Shown: positions 22,400-35,254, counted from the first letter of the stretch. The stretch is DNA of 64,000 bases from Takakia lepidozioides (GCA_030704615.1 CM060733.1:43524001-43588000), one strand, 5' to 3'. Translations and numbers: made by a program. The notes: generated from the letters alone by a model not told the origin.

Positions 22400-22700
22400 A
22401 ATGAGGAATTTCGGCGCCGTTATTCCCAAGAGCAGTGTGCTAAAATGGTGTTTTGAAGACATCCACCGGGTATTTCGGCACCGAAATTACCTCTTAAATG
22501 TGATATAGTGCGGTATTTAAAGGCGCAGACGGGCAATTTCGGCGCCGAAATACCCAAGTGGAATGTGGTGAAGTGCCTTGTGCTGAAGGCTTCCATCGCA
22601 ATATTTTGGTGCAGTAATTCATCCGTGGAATTTTTGAGGCCCATATAACGAAGGCGCAAACTGGGCTATTTCGGCGCCAAATTTCCCAATAGGAATGTTA
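22400..22700. repeat. Left subterminal GGCGCC motif cluster of Mule-A
   Basis: Four copies of a TTTCGGCRCC motif at about 22410, 22471, 22532 and 22667, flanked by GTTATT, GAAATT, GAAATA or AAATTT. The first has the GGCGCCGTTATT form found at the right end. No gene is seen here. Confidence 0.82.
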
Positions 22701-23161
22701 GAAACGGCAGGGTTTTCATGCTTCAAGTTCCCGGCTCGATGGTGTGCATAAATTACTTGTAGGGTTCTTCACTGAAGTTTGCGTCTCTTCTGCTTTTTAT
22801 TATAGATTTGGTTGGCGGAAGAAATGTAGGGAATGGACAAGCAGTCTGAACACAATGATTTTTCAAATCGTCAATATTTCATTAAGTGTTTCAGAACTGT
22901 ACAACAAAAGGATCCAAATGAGACTTTGCTATGGTGAGGATCCGCTATCACTGTCCGATGCATCCCCGCCCATGCAAGGATGGCTGCCTTCCACCTGCCT
23001 CCGAACCTGCACTGCCGCTACCCGCTGTTACTCTGAGAAGCCCTCCCTCCCCTCAAATACCATCCTCACAGCCGAACTTGTCCACCTGGGTGCGGAAGTG
23101 TCCTCAACATTCCCCTCGCTCTCGGACGCGGATTCTATTACGAACTTCCCTACTCTGCCTT

Positions 23162-26100
23162 TCACAATTCTATGTTTGGCCTCACCCTCATTATAATTCT
23201 CTGCTCATTCCCGTATGTCAATTGCTCTAACCGAGTAGGCCTATCCTCCCTCCTGATGGCTTCTTTGGCAGCCGTGTCTGCATAGGCTGGTAGAAAAAAG
23301 GGCTTCTGGGGACTCGCGAGAAACGATTTTCTGGCAAAGAATGGCCGATGCGATTCTGTCTCCTCCTCTGCAACAGGGTCCGATTCGAGCAAGTCTCCCA
23401 GCTTCTCCTCGTCGGACGACTCTGCAAGGCTGAGTGTACGCACAAACATAGAATGAAGTACATTAGAGAATTCAAACAGGGAATCATCGGCAGGTTGCAT
23501 GGTCCCTACAACCGAAACCAATACACTTACTATGGTGCAACTCACTCGAAGACAGCATTGGGGGAAGCGGCTTCGGCGCGCCCCTGCATCGAACGAATTT
23601 TCCCGGACTTCCTCCTCTTCATCTTCCTCCTCTCCTTCCACGTCTCTTCTGCGTTTTTGGGATCCTCAGTCGGAGGCAGACGCTGAAGGCCCGCCAAATT
23701 GTAATCGTACAAGGCCGTATCCCCCTCAAATGAGAACACAAATCGGTTCGACATCCTTCCCGCCCACATACAGGCACCTGCGAATTCATACGACACAACC
23801 ACAGCCAAACTCAAGAATGAGTCGCTTCCTCGCTCGCACAGCAAACATACAGAAACGGAAATGGTGTCAATTTCGGTGCCGCATTCATTAACGTTCTCAC
23901 CTGTATTTGCAGTGACGTCAAGGACCCTGCCTTCAACATCCGTACACGTTTCCATGAGCGTCTGGATGAATGCAGGACTCCTGGTCCTGCCATACCTCCA
24001 TGGCTTGCCCGACAAATCACAAAGAATGTCCTTCTCTCCCACATGGTTGAACAGGACGTTATACTCCAGTGGATCAACTGTGGAATCAACAAGTCTTCCT
24101 GCTTCACGTATTTGAATTTCGAATTTCCTTCACGAAGCAAAATGCCTGAAAGATAAGAGTCTGCAGAGAAGGAAATGAAAACGTCAGAGGTGGCCTACAT
24201 GTACAGGGCAATTTCGGCGCAGAAATTGACATAGCAGAGGAGAACCACAGCATACCTTCTGGCCATCGTTGAGAAGACCCTGCGTGTTGATGCAAGTCCA
24301 GATCTTTTTCAGGATGGGTGCTGCACTTCTCCCCGTCCATACTTTGATATCATTCTCAGTGACTTCTCCATCGGCTGCTAGCACAACAACACAGCCACGT
24401 CGTCCAACATGTTGGCTGCGAACCCGAATGTGTGGCTCCAGTATCTTTCGTCGTACTTGTTCCACCAGGGAACTGAGCCCAGCCCCAGTATCTCCTGCCC
24501 ATCCGGGATATCCACAAGGATCATGTCGATGGAGGCTTTCACCGCCCCGCCCTGCCCCCGACTGTGCTCTTTTTGCCGTGGCTCATCGCCACAAAATACT
24601 CCATCATCTTTGTGTAGCCAGGAGTGTCCTCCATATCATTGCCAGTGGCCTTCCTCTTCCCCTTCCCCTGGTGGGCCTCGATCGCCTTCCTCAATCTCGT
24701 TATCTCCAGCCTTCTGGTCAGAGCAGTAGGAAATTTTCATTAACACACTCCACAATTGTGGGTGTTTTGAGGACTTCCCTGCCCGCAATGTGCACCGCAC
24801 GGTAGGGTCTGCCAGGTGCATCCTCGTATAGTGATCTCTTCGCAGCCGACCCCCGGAGCGCTGGCCCTTGTGAATTTTCGGACGAGGTGTGGCCCCCTGG
24901 GTGTTTTCCTGCTGGAAATCGTCGTCGGAATCCTCCTCATCTGGCTGACTGTGTTGCTGCTTCTTCTTCTTGGGTGTGGGGGTCTTCGTCTCTTGCCCCT
25001 GTTTGCGCGTTCTTTTCTTCCTGTCCTTGGGCTGCTCAGCTGCCTGCTTCTCCATCTGCTCCTTCGCCAACGCTGCCGCCTTGGCTGACTTCTCAGTGCT
25101 TTCTGCTTGGCTGCCTCCTCTGCTTTCAGTCTTTCCGCGTCCTCTGGTTGGGGATCCGATTGCGCCTTCATAGCCCTGGCATTCGCTTCCTTCTTCAAGT
25201 TAACCTCCGAGAGGTCAACGGTCCCACTTGGGAGATCCACATACCAGGGGCAGTCTACCAAATGCTCGGCATGCCACTCCTTCGCCATTACTTCTGTGTA
25301 CATCGTTCCACGACCTCCAGGTGTCCTCCACGCCAGGAAGATGGTGGAACCCTTTGAATGGCTCCGGACGGAATGAGTGCAAAGTTTATGTACCTGCAAT
25401 CACGAGGGCAGTTCAACAAAAATCATTCTACCGATGCATCATGCAAGTGAAGTTGTCAATGCACAAGGTATTTCGGCACCGAAATACGGAGTGGACCGTG
25501 CCCCAATTACCCAGAACTCACATCTTGCAGAGTATATTTCGGCGCCGCAATATCCATCGCTGCTTAACCAAATCATCTAAACTGCAAATAGGGGGATGCA
25601 TTGTCAGCAGATTACCTGAACAGGACACCATTGCCGCTTTGTCGGCACCCTCCTGCTCTTCGATGTATATGCGTGCTGCGTCTTGCCTTTTGCAATTTCT
25701 CTGAAAAAGAGGTTTGCGAAGCGCCCTCGCCACGACTGCACGTAGTTCTCCATTGTCTCAGGCTTCGTCCAGTCGATCTGTAACTTGAAAGTGGTGGTGT
25801 TGCAGTCCAATTGCTCCTGGGTGGGTCAGTACCTGCATCATGGCAGGTTTCCAAAACATTCATGATTTTGAAATTGCGACGATGTCCAACACAGAAGGGA
25901 GAAAATTATACCTGATGCCACCAAGTCATGACATTGAGCCAGTCGTTCATTTTGTCGTCTGTTGGCTCGATGGGAAAGTGGTACAGCAGCTTCGTGTTTG
26001 TATGGCCGTTCCAGATTCGCAGCCACCTTCGTCTGCAGCCACCTCACATCGGTCAGACAAGAACTCCAACATAAGAATCGCGAGAAGTCACAAAACAAGA

Positions 26101-27832
26101 ATAAACACATGCTTACCTTCTCCGCCGGCTCAACACAGGACACTGCGATGTGATGAAGTTTCTCCATGGACATTTCGGTTTCATGGGTCTGGAGTAATGC
26201 AGTCCTATCTCCGCCAGGAACTCGGCACCAAGACCAGGGTCAGCGATTGCAACTTGCTTAACAAGTTTGGACCTGTACTTGGTCCGGGATTGCTTCCCTT
26301 CCCTGCACAATATGACTCTCTATCGACGCGTCCGCCTTTGTTGGGGGCATCATTCTCAAAGAACTGCCTTTTGGCATAGGCCAAGTCATCCCTGATGTTC
26401 GTCTGCATTCCATACCCAGCAATACAGTCAGGCCACGGATCCCTGCAACAATAACATTAAATTGATACTGAAATTTGAGATGAACCTCACCGAATAGAGG
26501 ATCTCCACCATGGCGTCCAGTGTTGGTCGGTACCAGGTGCGATCTGCTTTCGCTAGGGACTTCCTGTACAGCTCGGGATCGAGGGACTTTTGGAAGTCCG
26601 TCAGCGGAGCTGTCCCCACTTCTTGCACTCTGTAGAGCGTATGTGCCAGATGAGTTTCCACGAAGGCCCTCTCTGTTACCCTGCCATGGAGAAAAAAAAC
26701 AACATGAAAATATGATTTCGGCACAGCAATCCAATTTCCAGTTCATAGAGTGCATGACAGTGGTGAACATTCCTATTTCGGCGCCGCATAGGCAGTACAC
26801 AAGGATGTAATTGTATACTTACAGATTTATATCCGCCATGGCACCCTTCAACAGTCCTCTGTCCCTGACGTCCACCTTCACGACAATGCGTCCACCATGT
26901 AATGCCAACTGATATCTTGCGGATGCATTTCAGCAATGTACTCTGTCCAGGCAAGCATCCTGTGGTTCCCGTCCCAAACGAAGAACATCTTCCCTTCCAT
27001 GTGTGCGAATGTGGGATTAGTCTTCAGATAGGCTTCAAACTCGGCATTAACAGTGTGCCAGTGGGGGCCCCAATTCTGAAGCTCCTCTGCAGTGGGGCCC
27101 CTTGTGACACCCTGGTCATTCTCAATGGAAACGTAGAATGCTGCCGACCCCCGTCTGTACCCTTATCTGAAGTTGTGCTTCAGTCGATCGATATCCCCTG
27201 GCAGTGCTTGCCTTACAACTGGAAGGCTTACCATGCGACACAAAGGAACTTTGAGGTTCTCCGGATACACCATGGAGCCCAAAACGCGGCCTATGTTGCT
27301 ATGAGTCTCTGCCAGCAACCTGTTTGCTGCTATGTTCATGTCTCGTGCGCTCATGAGCATACCCGCCACCAGTTTCTTACTTGTATCACCTCTGTCACTT
27401 CCCTCACCCCTCTCACCAAGCCTGTGTACTGTCCTAGAGGTTGCTCCTCCGCAAGCTCCAGCAGGTTCTGATCGTCGCCAAGTCGTACCACGTTATCGTC
27501 CTCTCCTTCTGTCAGTTGAATGGGCCGCCCTTCTGCAGATCCGACTCCCACATCTCCAGCGGCCTCCACCGCATCTGTGTTTTCTGAAGTTGACTGCAAA
27601 CCCAATATCTCCGCTTCCAGTCTCCCTAGGGGTTTTACTGGCGAAGCCATGGGCTCCTTCTGCTTTCTCTCGGCTTCCGAACTCTAGGTGGGCTTTTCGG
27701 AGGCGATATCTGAGGTGTTGAAAGCACTCGTCTGCCTCGATGCACTTCCACCTTGTGAGCGCAGCACCCGGGCAGGAGTATCCAAAGTTGACTGTGTTGC
27801 CTCGCCCCCCTGCGATCCCTCCCCAGCTCCCA
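23162..27832 (-). pseudogene. ParB-like / DNA methyltransferase-like gene of Mule-A, with introns, broken
   Basis: Minus-strand exons follow one another with good GT-AG borders (for example introns about 26815-26690, 25614-25396 and 24262-24147). The N-terminal part is acidic. Near 27270-26830 is a block PLCRMVSLPVVRQALPGDI...FVWDGNHRM.AW. The D-G-N-H-R motif followed by a hydrophobic and Ala resembles ParB-like nuclease or sulfiredoxin-fold domains. Later exons carry ENYVQSWRGRFANLFFREIA (about 25760-25700) and a basic RKKRTRKQ/PKKKKQQ stretch (about 25030-24960) that could be a nuclear signal. The C-terminus has MILVDIPDG (about 24524-24498) and, two exons on, GRTRSPAFIQTL...GRVLDVTANTG (about 23990-23900) joined to ACMWAGRM...FVFSFEGD. 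This is the motif IV, X, I order of beta-class amino-methyltransferases, with degenerate residues. Frame breaks near 27370 and 24390 and a stop near 27170 disable this copy. Confidence 0.66.
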
Positions 27833-28495
27833 TGTCAAACAGGAAAACATGAGACACTGCACGCCAAAAAAAAGGTGTAAAAGGAATATTGCGTATGGAG
27901 TGCTTCACATCCGCGAAGCACGAATCTCTCACTGGTGGGCGATCCAAGTCTCCGGATAACGAGGTCTGCATTTCATGCATGAGACGGAGCTTAAGTCGTG
28001 TCGTCGGCGGCTTCCCAAAATCCCGCGTCCTCCTTCTCTTTGTCGGAGTCGCCTGACCTTCCACAAACTCTATGCTACCACTATGCCGCATAAGGAGAGG
28101 AAACGCAGGAGAATGTCACTGTAGAAGGGCAAGGAGCGAGAGAGCGAAGCGGTGGAACATGCAACCACTATGCATGAGCAGATGTGTAAGCAGCCACATC
28201 TCCCGAAGCGTTGCCACCGTCCACCACTTTCTGCCGTATGGGTGATGAAGAGATTGTGACCCCTGACACGTTCGCACGGATGAAGTGGACTGGAACACGA
28301 CGCGTGCCAGTTCCAGCCACCAGTGTAAGACGGTTTATCCGAATTGCGGCACCGAAATACCTTCCGTTCACCGGATGCTGTTCCCGGAGCAGCCGGCATT
28401 GAATGAAATATCCGCACATCATGAAACCCAACCGCCATGAAAATCCCCTGCATATGACATTCAACAGTCAGGTCGGTACGTTTCATCAGCGGACG

Positions 28496-30095
28496 GATGA
28501 ATTTCGGCGCCGAAATTCATCATATTCAAGTGCTTTCATACACAAACTTACAAATTTCGGCGCCGCAATTCATCGCTTCCCAAGTCCTCATTCGTCATGA
28601 GCAAACCTGTCAGTGGGATATCGGAGCCGGAATTAATTCCGGGACAACGGAAACGGCTGCACTTGGGCACATTTCATCCATATTTCGGCGCCAAAATTCA
28701 TTACGAATATCTCCGTCCGCGCGTAGACGAGGTGAAATCATCCATATTTCGGCGCCGAAATTCACCCAGAGCGAAGACTAAATCGGCACCATGCTATGCT
28801 TTGCCGCCATCATTGCCCCTGACGGATGCTGTCCATGCCTGTTGGACTTGCCATTTCTGGACATTTAACTATAATTTCGGCGCCGAAATTATACTTTATG
28901 TGCGGCAACGTCCCGTGCGAAAAAGACCACTTAATGGATACTGTCGGTTTCAAATGAAAAAAAACGGCTAAAATGCAATTAATTTTGACAGAAGTGGTTT
29001 AATATGCCGATTTCTCCATTAAATGCAGAATATTCCTGTTATATTCGTCGGAACGGGGTATTTCCAACGATTTATGGAAAATTATCATCCAAAAGCAAAA
29101 AGTAAGTGCCGGGTTTGGACGAATTTTGGCGCCAAAATTCATCCGTAACATAGAAAATGTAATATTAGAGTTACTCATTGCGGACAGTAAGGATGAATTT
29201 CGGCGCCGAAATTGATCCATTTCAAAGAAAAATAAATATTGGAGGGAGGGCATTGGATGAATTTTGGCGCCGAAATCCGGCGCTCAAACCCTGAAAAGAA
29301 TTTGGAGGGATGAAGTCGGCTGAATTTCGGCGCCGAAATTCATTGCTCGCGAAGAAAAAAATAATTTCGGGAGGACTTCGGATGAATTTCGGCGCCGAAA
29401 TTCATTGCTCGCGAAGGAAAATAAAAAAATTCGGGAGGACTTCGGATGAATTTCGGCGCCGAAATTCATCCGAAGCGAAGGAAAAAAAAAATTTTCGGGA
29501 GGACTTGGAATGAATTTCGGCGCCGAAATTCAATGCTCGCGAAGAAAAAATAAAAATCGGGAGGATTTTGGTTGAATTTCGGCGCCGAAATTCATTGCTC
29601 GCGAAGAAAAAGGAAAATTAAAAGGGAGTACTTGGATGAGATTCGGCGCCAAAGTTCATCTGTCGCAAAGAAAAATAAAAACAGAAAGGACTTCCGATGA
29701 ATTCTGGCACCGAAATCCATCCGCAGGGCAGCAGAATTAGGGTCGGAAAAGGAGATGAAGAATGAATTTCGGCGCCGAAATACATCCATTCTGCCGAATC
29801 AAGATTACTGTCATTCGGAAGTCGGCACCGATATCCGGACACGTGGTGAATCACGACTGTAATCAGGAACACATTCATCCGTATTTTGGCATCTAAATTC
29901 AACCCATATGTGCAGATACAATTTAATGAAGAAGAAGTTCATCCGAATTTCGGCACCGAAATCCATCCGTTGGGTGCTTGGTCAGTTTAATGAGGTAAAC
30001 AAATTACGATTTTTGTTGCCAGAATTCATCCCTTGGCTTCCAAAGCTGTTACATGACAGAGATGTTCATCCAGATTTCGGTGCCGAAATTCATGG
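28496..30095. promoter_or_regulatory. Palindrome array between the two divergent Mule-A genes
   Basis: About twenty copies of a palindrome with core TTTCGGCGCCGAAA occur here. The best form is GATGAATTTCGGCGCCGAAATTCATC, for example at 28496-28521 and near 29440. Between about 29190 and 29830 the spacing is regular, roughly 62-65 bp, with purine-rich spacers (GCGAAGAAAAA...GGGAGGACTTCGGATGA). Each perfect site contains three CpG. The array fills the space between the 5' ends of the minus-strand ParB-like gene and the plus-strand transposase gene, so it probably contains both promoters. An equivalent array lies in Mule-C. It may bind the transposase or the partner protein. Confidence 0.85.
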
Positions 30096-30340
30096 GAAGG
30101 CCTGATTTATTGTACCCCAAGTGGTTGTACATTACAATTCAGGCACCAAATATCCGATGTGAACTTGCTGTTTCGTCCGTTTTTTTAACGTACGTTACAC
30201 ACCTTCATCTTTACGTGCACTGATCACCCATCCTGTTGGATACGGAATCCTCCAGAAAATCATTTGTGTTATTAGGTAGGACACACTCTTCTCATTGCAG
30301 GACTTCGCTGCGGAGCGTACCGAGAGGTCCCGTCTTCAAA

Positions 30341-33300
30341 ATGGACTCCCGTGTTTGGGTCAACGTGTACTTCCATCCTGATTCTCTGAAAGCTAAAATA
30401 CCCTGCGACCAAGGATTTGCGATTGTCACTAAGCAGTACTTGTGTGTGAAGTTCGGGCTCCGCCCTGGAACGGTGTTTTTGGAAGGAGGAGACGAAGGAT
30501 GCTTATGGAAATTTTATGGAAAGTGCCGTCATTCTGCATGCAAATTTCGGAAAAGGCAAAGAGTGGCGGCTCCCAGCTTCTGAATCCATCCGGTACAGTG
30601 CCATTGGTGAAATCGTGCCTAAAGAGTTCCCACGCTGGAACTTGGTTGATCCTCCTTCAACAAGAGGGTCTGGCGTGCAAGATGTGAAGGATGTGGGCAC
30701 CTCTTCACAAGCAGAGAAGCCCAAACATGTGAAAAGGGAAATCCAGGAAAACAGGGAAACAGTCGTCCACGACTTATCCAGTGACGATGAAGACTGTATG
30801 GTCCTTCCATCGTATGTTTCGAAGTCGTCCGTCACTAGGAGTGTTCAGCATACACCGTCCGACTCAACTTCCGTCCGCTCAGTAATCGACATATTGCGGA
30901 GGATGAAGACAACGGGTTCCCGCTCCAGTGACCTTCTTAGGCTTGATTACGACAAAACTCCAATCCATTCTGTGGAAACTTTGCCTGATGTTGTGGATGG
31001 GAATGCTATCTACGAGTTCCCTCCAGTGCCGGCAGGCGCAGGCCCAGACGGCATGCTCGCAGGAATGAACAGAAAACATGACGGCCACCCTTGGTGTGTC
31101 ACCAAAACTTCATCGTCCAACCTGGGTGATGGAGTTCGAGTGAGATATGTATTGTGTGCTGGGCATCTTAAATGTTTCTCGAGCACATGTTACCATTACA
31201 CTAGCAAAGGCACCAGGAATGAGACTGACTGGATTGGCAATTCGTCGACCCCATTTTGGCCTCAAGGTAGAGTTCCTGCAGGGACGTTCAAGTGTGCCCA
31301 TTGCAACGCAGCCCCTACGTACATGGCAGTGTGCAACGCCAAGCAGTACTACGTCGGGACCGTCGGCCCAGCGTGCACCAGAGCATGCATTCACATCGGA
31401 AAGCATGAGCACCCCCTCGCCAGAGGCAATTGCAGAGTCGCTTTTAACAAGCCCAGGATATTATCAAGGAGGAGGTGAGGTTGAGGCCGGGTGCAAAACC
31501 AAAGCAGATACAGCTCGCATCGGCACATAGGATTGCAATTGGCAGAATAATGTCGGAGGACGGAAGCACAAGAGAGAAGCTGGGCGAGGGGGACATGAAG
31601 GACCTGCTGGAAGCTGTCTCCCATGTGTGCAGCCCCAATGTCAGGAACCACATTGTCAGCTGCAAGAAACGAATCGGAAGAGGATCAGACATGCACTCCA
31701 TCTTGGAAGTGAAGCGCACATGCGGCTACGACTTCATCCAAGGCAGCTTCTTTCCTGGTCAAGGCTCGGAGACGGACAGGTGCTTCATATTTAAGATGTC
31801 AACGTGCGGACCGGGGAGCGGCGTCGATTTGGTGAAGCGGATGACCAGTGGAGACCTTTCAAATTGTTGGTCATGTTCGACCACATCCGGCGAATTACCA
31901 ACCACGATTGGGTGACAATGGGGGCACATGTATACGACCCACATTGCAGAAAGTTGATGACCATTGCTATCTGCGAAATGAAGGGAGAAGACACAGATTC
32001 GGAGTTGCATATGTGGCGCGGAATTAATGAGCAAATGGCGAGAGCCAAGTTGCCCCCTCCCGATTTTAGGGGCTTCATGGCTGACAATGCCCAGGCAAAC
32101 TGGGCTGCAGTTAGGAGGGTATATGGGGACGACCCAAAGACTCCAATGGAAGGAAAGGAGAGATCTTGCGGGTTCCACTTCATGCAGAGTTTGACGCAAA
32201 ACACGAAAAGGTTCGTGGCGTCACGCCACCGGCAGGATCATATCAGTATGTGCCTAGCGTGGAAAAATGCGAATTCCATCGACGAGGCGGAGACCGAGTT
32301 TGCAACCATACGCGCCTGGTGGGTGTCTTCAGGGGCAGTGGATGTGAAAGATCAGCCAGAACTGCAAACGTGGCTTGCGTGGTGGCATTATAGATTCCGC
32401 CAGTTTGGAGACTACATGAGACAGGTAACACATTTCTGTACTTGACAATTGTTCTGTTTTGTGCTTGGACATTCTCCACAATCAGTGACATATCTAATTT
32501 CCTTCAACAGGACATGAGCTTGGAGGATGACACGGATATGCCGACGACGAACATGGCCGAATCGGTGCACTCTTCCTGGCGTGCTTCCTCTGCAGCACAT
32601 CTCGTTGACATGTTGACAGCAACAACAGAAGATATTGTGAGGGCCATCATGCAACAATCTCATTACTACCAGTTTCTGGAGGAAAGCAATGGGGTATCGG
32701 ACCAGACAGGCAGGAGATGCTGATGAGGGCGGCGCATCGTTCGACCGATCCCAAAAAATGGACTGCTGCATTGCGGGAAACAATAAGGTCAACGCCGTTA
32801 CACAGTCGGGGGAACTGCCTGGAGGGCGATGTCCGCAGCCGGCCGGTGAAGAGAAGAATTGAGGACATGCCCGGAGGGGATGGGGATTCATGGAGATCAG
32901 ATATGAACATCCGCACTCAACCTCGGGGCGCAACGATGTTGCGTCCCACGCCTCCACGAAGCAGGACTCGTACCCCCTCTCCTGCAGCATCCATGGAATC
33001 GCTGCCAGACTCGGGACAACATGCCGAGGATGGGCATGTTGCTCCTGTTTTCGTTACCCAATACAACATTCCAATCGTGGAGCGAGATGTGTCGGCCTCG
33101 CAGTGGAGAATTGCACGGACCCGTCCGACATTTCGTGGCAAATGTTGTGCTGTTCGTGTCGACACCAACCAGAGATGCAATGAGATGATTCGGAGGAGCC
33201 CGCAGGGCGGTGTGCCTGCCCCTTGCTTCACAGGGAGATTTGTGTGCGCAAAGTTTGTGGAGGCCACACTGAAGGAGTTTTGGTTCTGCAGGCACGACAT

Positions 33301-33937
33301 CATGTCGTGTGTGTTCGGCAAGCCCAAGTATGGTGTACAAGGCATGCCTGAACCACCGGCAGTCTGGCCTGTGGCAAGTGGTACAGATCTTACCCTGGAG
33401 GAGGCAGACGCTCTAGGAAGTGCAGGGTTTCGACTGGTGGAGAGGACAGACGTTCCACGAAATCCAATTCCCAATCGTCATCCTCCTCCCACGAGAAGCT
33501 CTTCGCCCCGCATACCGGTGGGTGACCCCGCAGCTTGGCCCACCCATCGGTGGGGGAAACTGAAAAGACGGCGGCCACCAACAAAGGCGAACGACACCAG
33601 GATGGCCAACGCTCTTGCAATGCCCTGCATAGTGCAAGGTTGCAGGGATGTTCCTCACCCCGGGATGGGGCGCATATTTCAGTTGTCAACAGTCGGGTCT
33701 GCTGCGCGCAGTGTCGTGTATGCAATCACGGTTTCACAGTACCCAGCTTGCAACTGTGAGGACTTCCTTGTTATGGAATCGAAGAATGCAGCATACGTCC
33801 CCTGCAAACACCTTTATTACATTTTTATGAAGCGCATGAGTTGCATATCCGCAGTGGACGTCTTCATCCATGCTCCAACACTGAGTTTCAACGAGCTGCA
33901 CAAGGCCCTACGGCAGGATACTGGTCGGACTGCTTGA
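30341..33937 (+). pseudogene. MULE transposase with SWIM zinc finger, Mule-A (frameshifted)
   Basis: The start MDSRVWVNVY at 30341 is shared with Mule-C. In order there are: an acidic linker; a Cys/His block (HPWC...C..H..C....C, about 31085-31200); a second C-x2-C...H-x3-H-x-H block (about 31290-31420); the catalytic core with MFDH (31874), VYDP (31932), MADNAQAN (32079) and the MULE-typical C-x2-H in SCGFHF (32168); TNMAESVHSSW (about 32550); and a SWIM finger C-x-C...C-x-H at about 33747-33812, close to the C-terminus as in Mutator MURA-type proteins. One intron, 32425-32510 (GTAACA...CAACAG), has the same position in Mule-D. Compared with copies C and D there is an extra base near 30490, a lost base near 31446, a lost base near 31868 and a further shift near 32700. 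The protein would bind the element ends and move it. Confidence 0.82.
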
Positions 33938-34587
33938 CATTCCCATTCGGGAAGGAGAAAGTGGCAATTATATTACATTCATCTTCTTGCACCCTATTTT
34001 TTTGTGAGGAATTATACACTTGGTGGTGCCGCATCGCCATGGCTACATGTGAATTTCGGTGCCGCAAATGGCATGCGCATGCTTTTTTTATTTTGGTTGT
34101 CTACAAATGGATCCGAGTAAAGCATACATTGTGTGGAGATTAACGGGCATTGGGCCTATTTCAGCGCCATTTATGGTCTGTGTACTGCATAGTGCTTCCT
34201 TGTTACTGCTCTTCCTTCAATTTGTAGTGATTTCACAGCCCATCCTGGCGTTTTCGTCCACCTTTATGAGAAGACTCCAATTTGCTACAAATACATTGTT
34301 ACTGTTCTGCAAATGTGATGCCTTTACAAGATTGCTAGTTCTGTGTCCCAGTGGGAAGGGTCCTACTGCACATTCCAGCATTTGCATACTGCACCTTGTG
34401 CAAAACAATCCATACGACAAAGGACACGTCCCAGCATACTGGCAGTGAATTGCAAAAAACCTTAACAGAAGATTATCGAAGCATGTATATTCCCATATGG
34501 CACAGGGAAGCTGCTTGATTTCTGAATGAAAATGTATGTGCCATGAGTGTCAGCGAGTTGAAACATGTCTACTCTAGCATGCAAGAC
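33938..34587. other. Downstream region of Mule-A transposase
   Basis: No gene is recognised. Degenerate motif copies (GAATTTCGGTGCCGCAAAT near 34052, CTATTTCAGCGCCATTTAT near 34158) suggest it belongs to the mobile element. Confidence 0.5.
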
Positions 34588-35187
34588 CTATGGTCCCCTC
34601 GCCCAAGAAGAAGGAACTCGAACTGGCCTCTCAAGGACCTCCTCAGTGACCGGGTGCCTATATTTGAACAAAATGTCAGTGGTTTCTGTCGCCCGGTTGA
34701 AACTAACGAGGATGTCGTGTTTATCGATAGCGCCCCCTTGGTAGAAGGACATTTTCACAGTGGGCCCTGTGTTCCCCTCCTCCTCATCCTCATAACTGAA
34801 GAGAATGTCCCCACTTTCCGAGCCAGTCCGTCCACGCGTAAAGTTTTCACCTATGCACTCATCATACGTCCACTCGCAACAATTCCAGCGATACAGCAAC
34901 GCTGTGCGTGATCTGTTCGGCTCCCACACATGCGGAAAGTCCAGGTCCATGATGCGTAGGAACCACCTGCTCCCCAGCCGGGGTCCAGGAGAATCGTGCA
35001 ATCCTGCAAGAAACTCCATTGCTCTCAGCTGGACAAGTCGAGGATCGTCCCTGTAAACATCCAGGAAGACAATGATGTCGTCTGCTTTCGGGAAAATGAC
35101 TCCCGTCTGGCGTCGATAGATGTGATTCGGGCACGACATGGCCTCACGACACAGCACGAACTCAAAGCAGGGAGGAGATGGGCACAA
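34588..35187 (-). CDS. Third Mule-A ORF, unknown function
   Basis: An open frame of 199 codons lies convergent to the transposase, between it and the right end. It looks like a real globular protein, with aromatic and charged stretches such as RWFLRIMDLDFPHVWEPNRS and an acidic SYEDEEEGNTG segment, and is not low complexity. I recognise no domain, catalytic motif, signal peptide or membrane segment. The first codons (MCPSPPCFEF) may not be the true start. No counterpart is visible in Mule-C or D, where this part is truncated or diverged. It could be an accessory gene, a captured host fragment, or an exon of a longer gene. Confidence 0.5.
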   Translation of the reverse strand: MCPSPPCFEFVLCREAMSCPNHIYRRQTGVIFPKADDIIVFLDVYRDDPRLVQLRAMEFLAGLHDSPGPRLGSRWFLRIMDLDFPHVWEPNRSRTALLYRWNCCEWTYDECIGENFTRGRTGSESGDILFSYEDEEEGNTGPTVKMSFYQGGAIDKHDILVSFNRATETTDILFKYRHPVTEEVLERPVRVPSSWARGP

Positions 35188-35254
35188 CAGAGAAGAGTGA
35201 AGAGCAAAATGAGAGCAAGGCCTCCCTCACCGTAAGGCGGGTATTTGCTCTCCG

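Noticed and set aside
23225-23640. Separate acidic protein gene near the left end of Mule-A
   Set aside because: It overlaps the last exons of the ParB/methyltransferase-like gene in a shifted frame and is better read as its low-complexity C-terminal part.
28496-30095. CRISPR-like regular repeats with spacers
   Set aside because: Repeats are palindromes with similar, purine-rich spacers in a eukaryotic transposon; spacers are related to one another and there are no cas genes.
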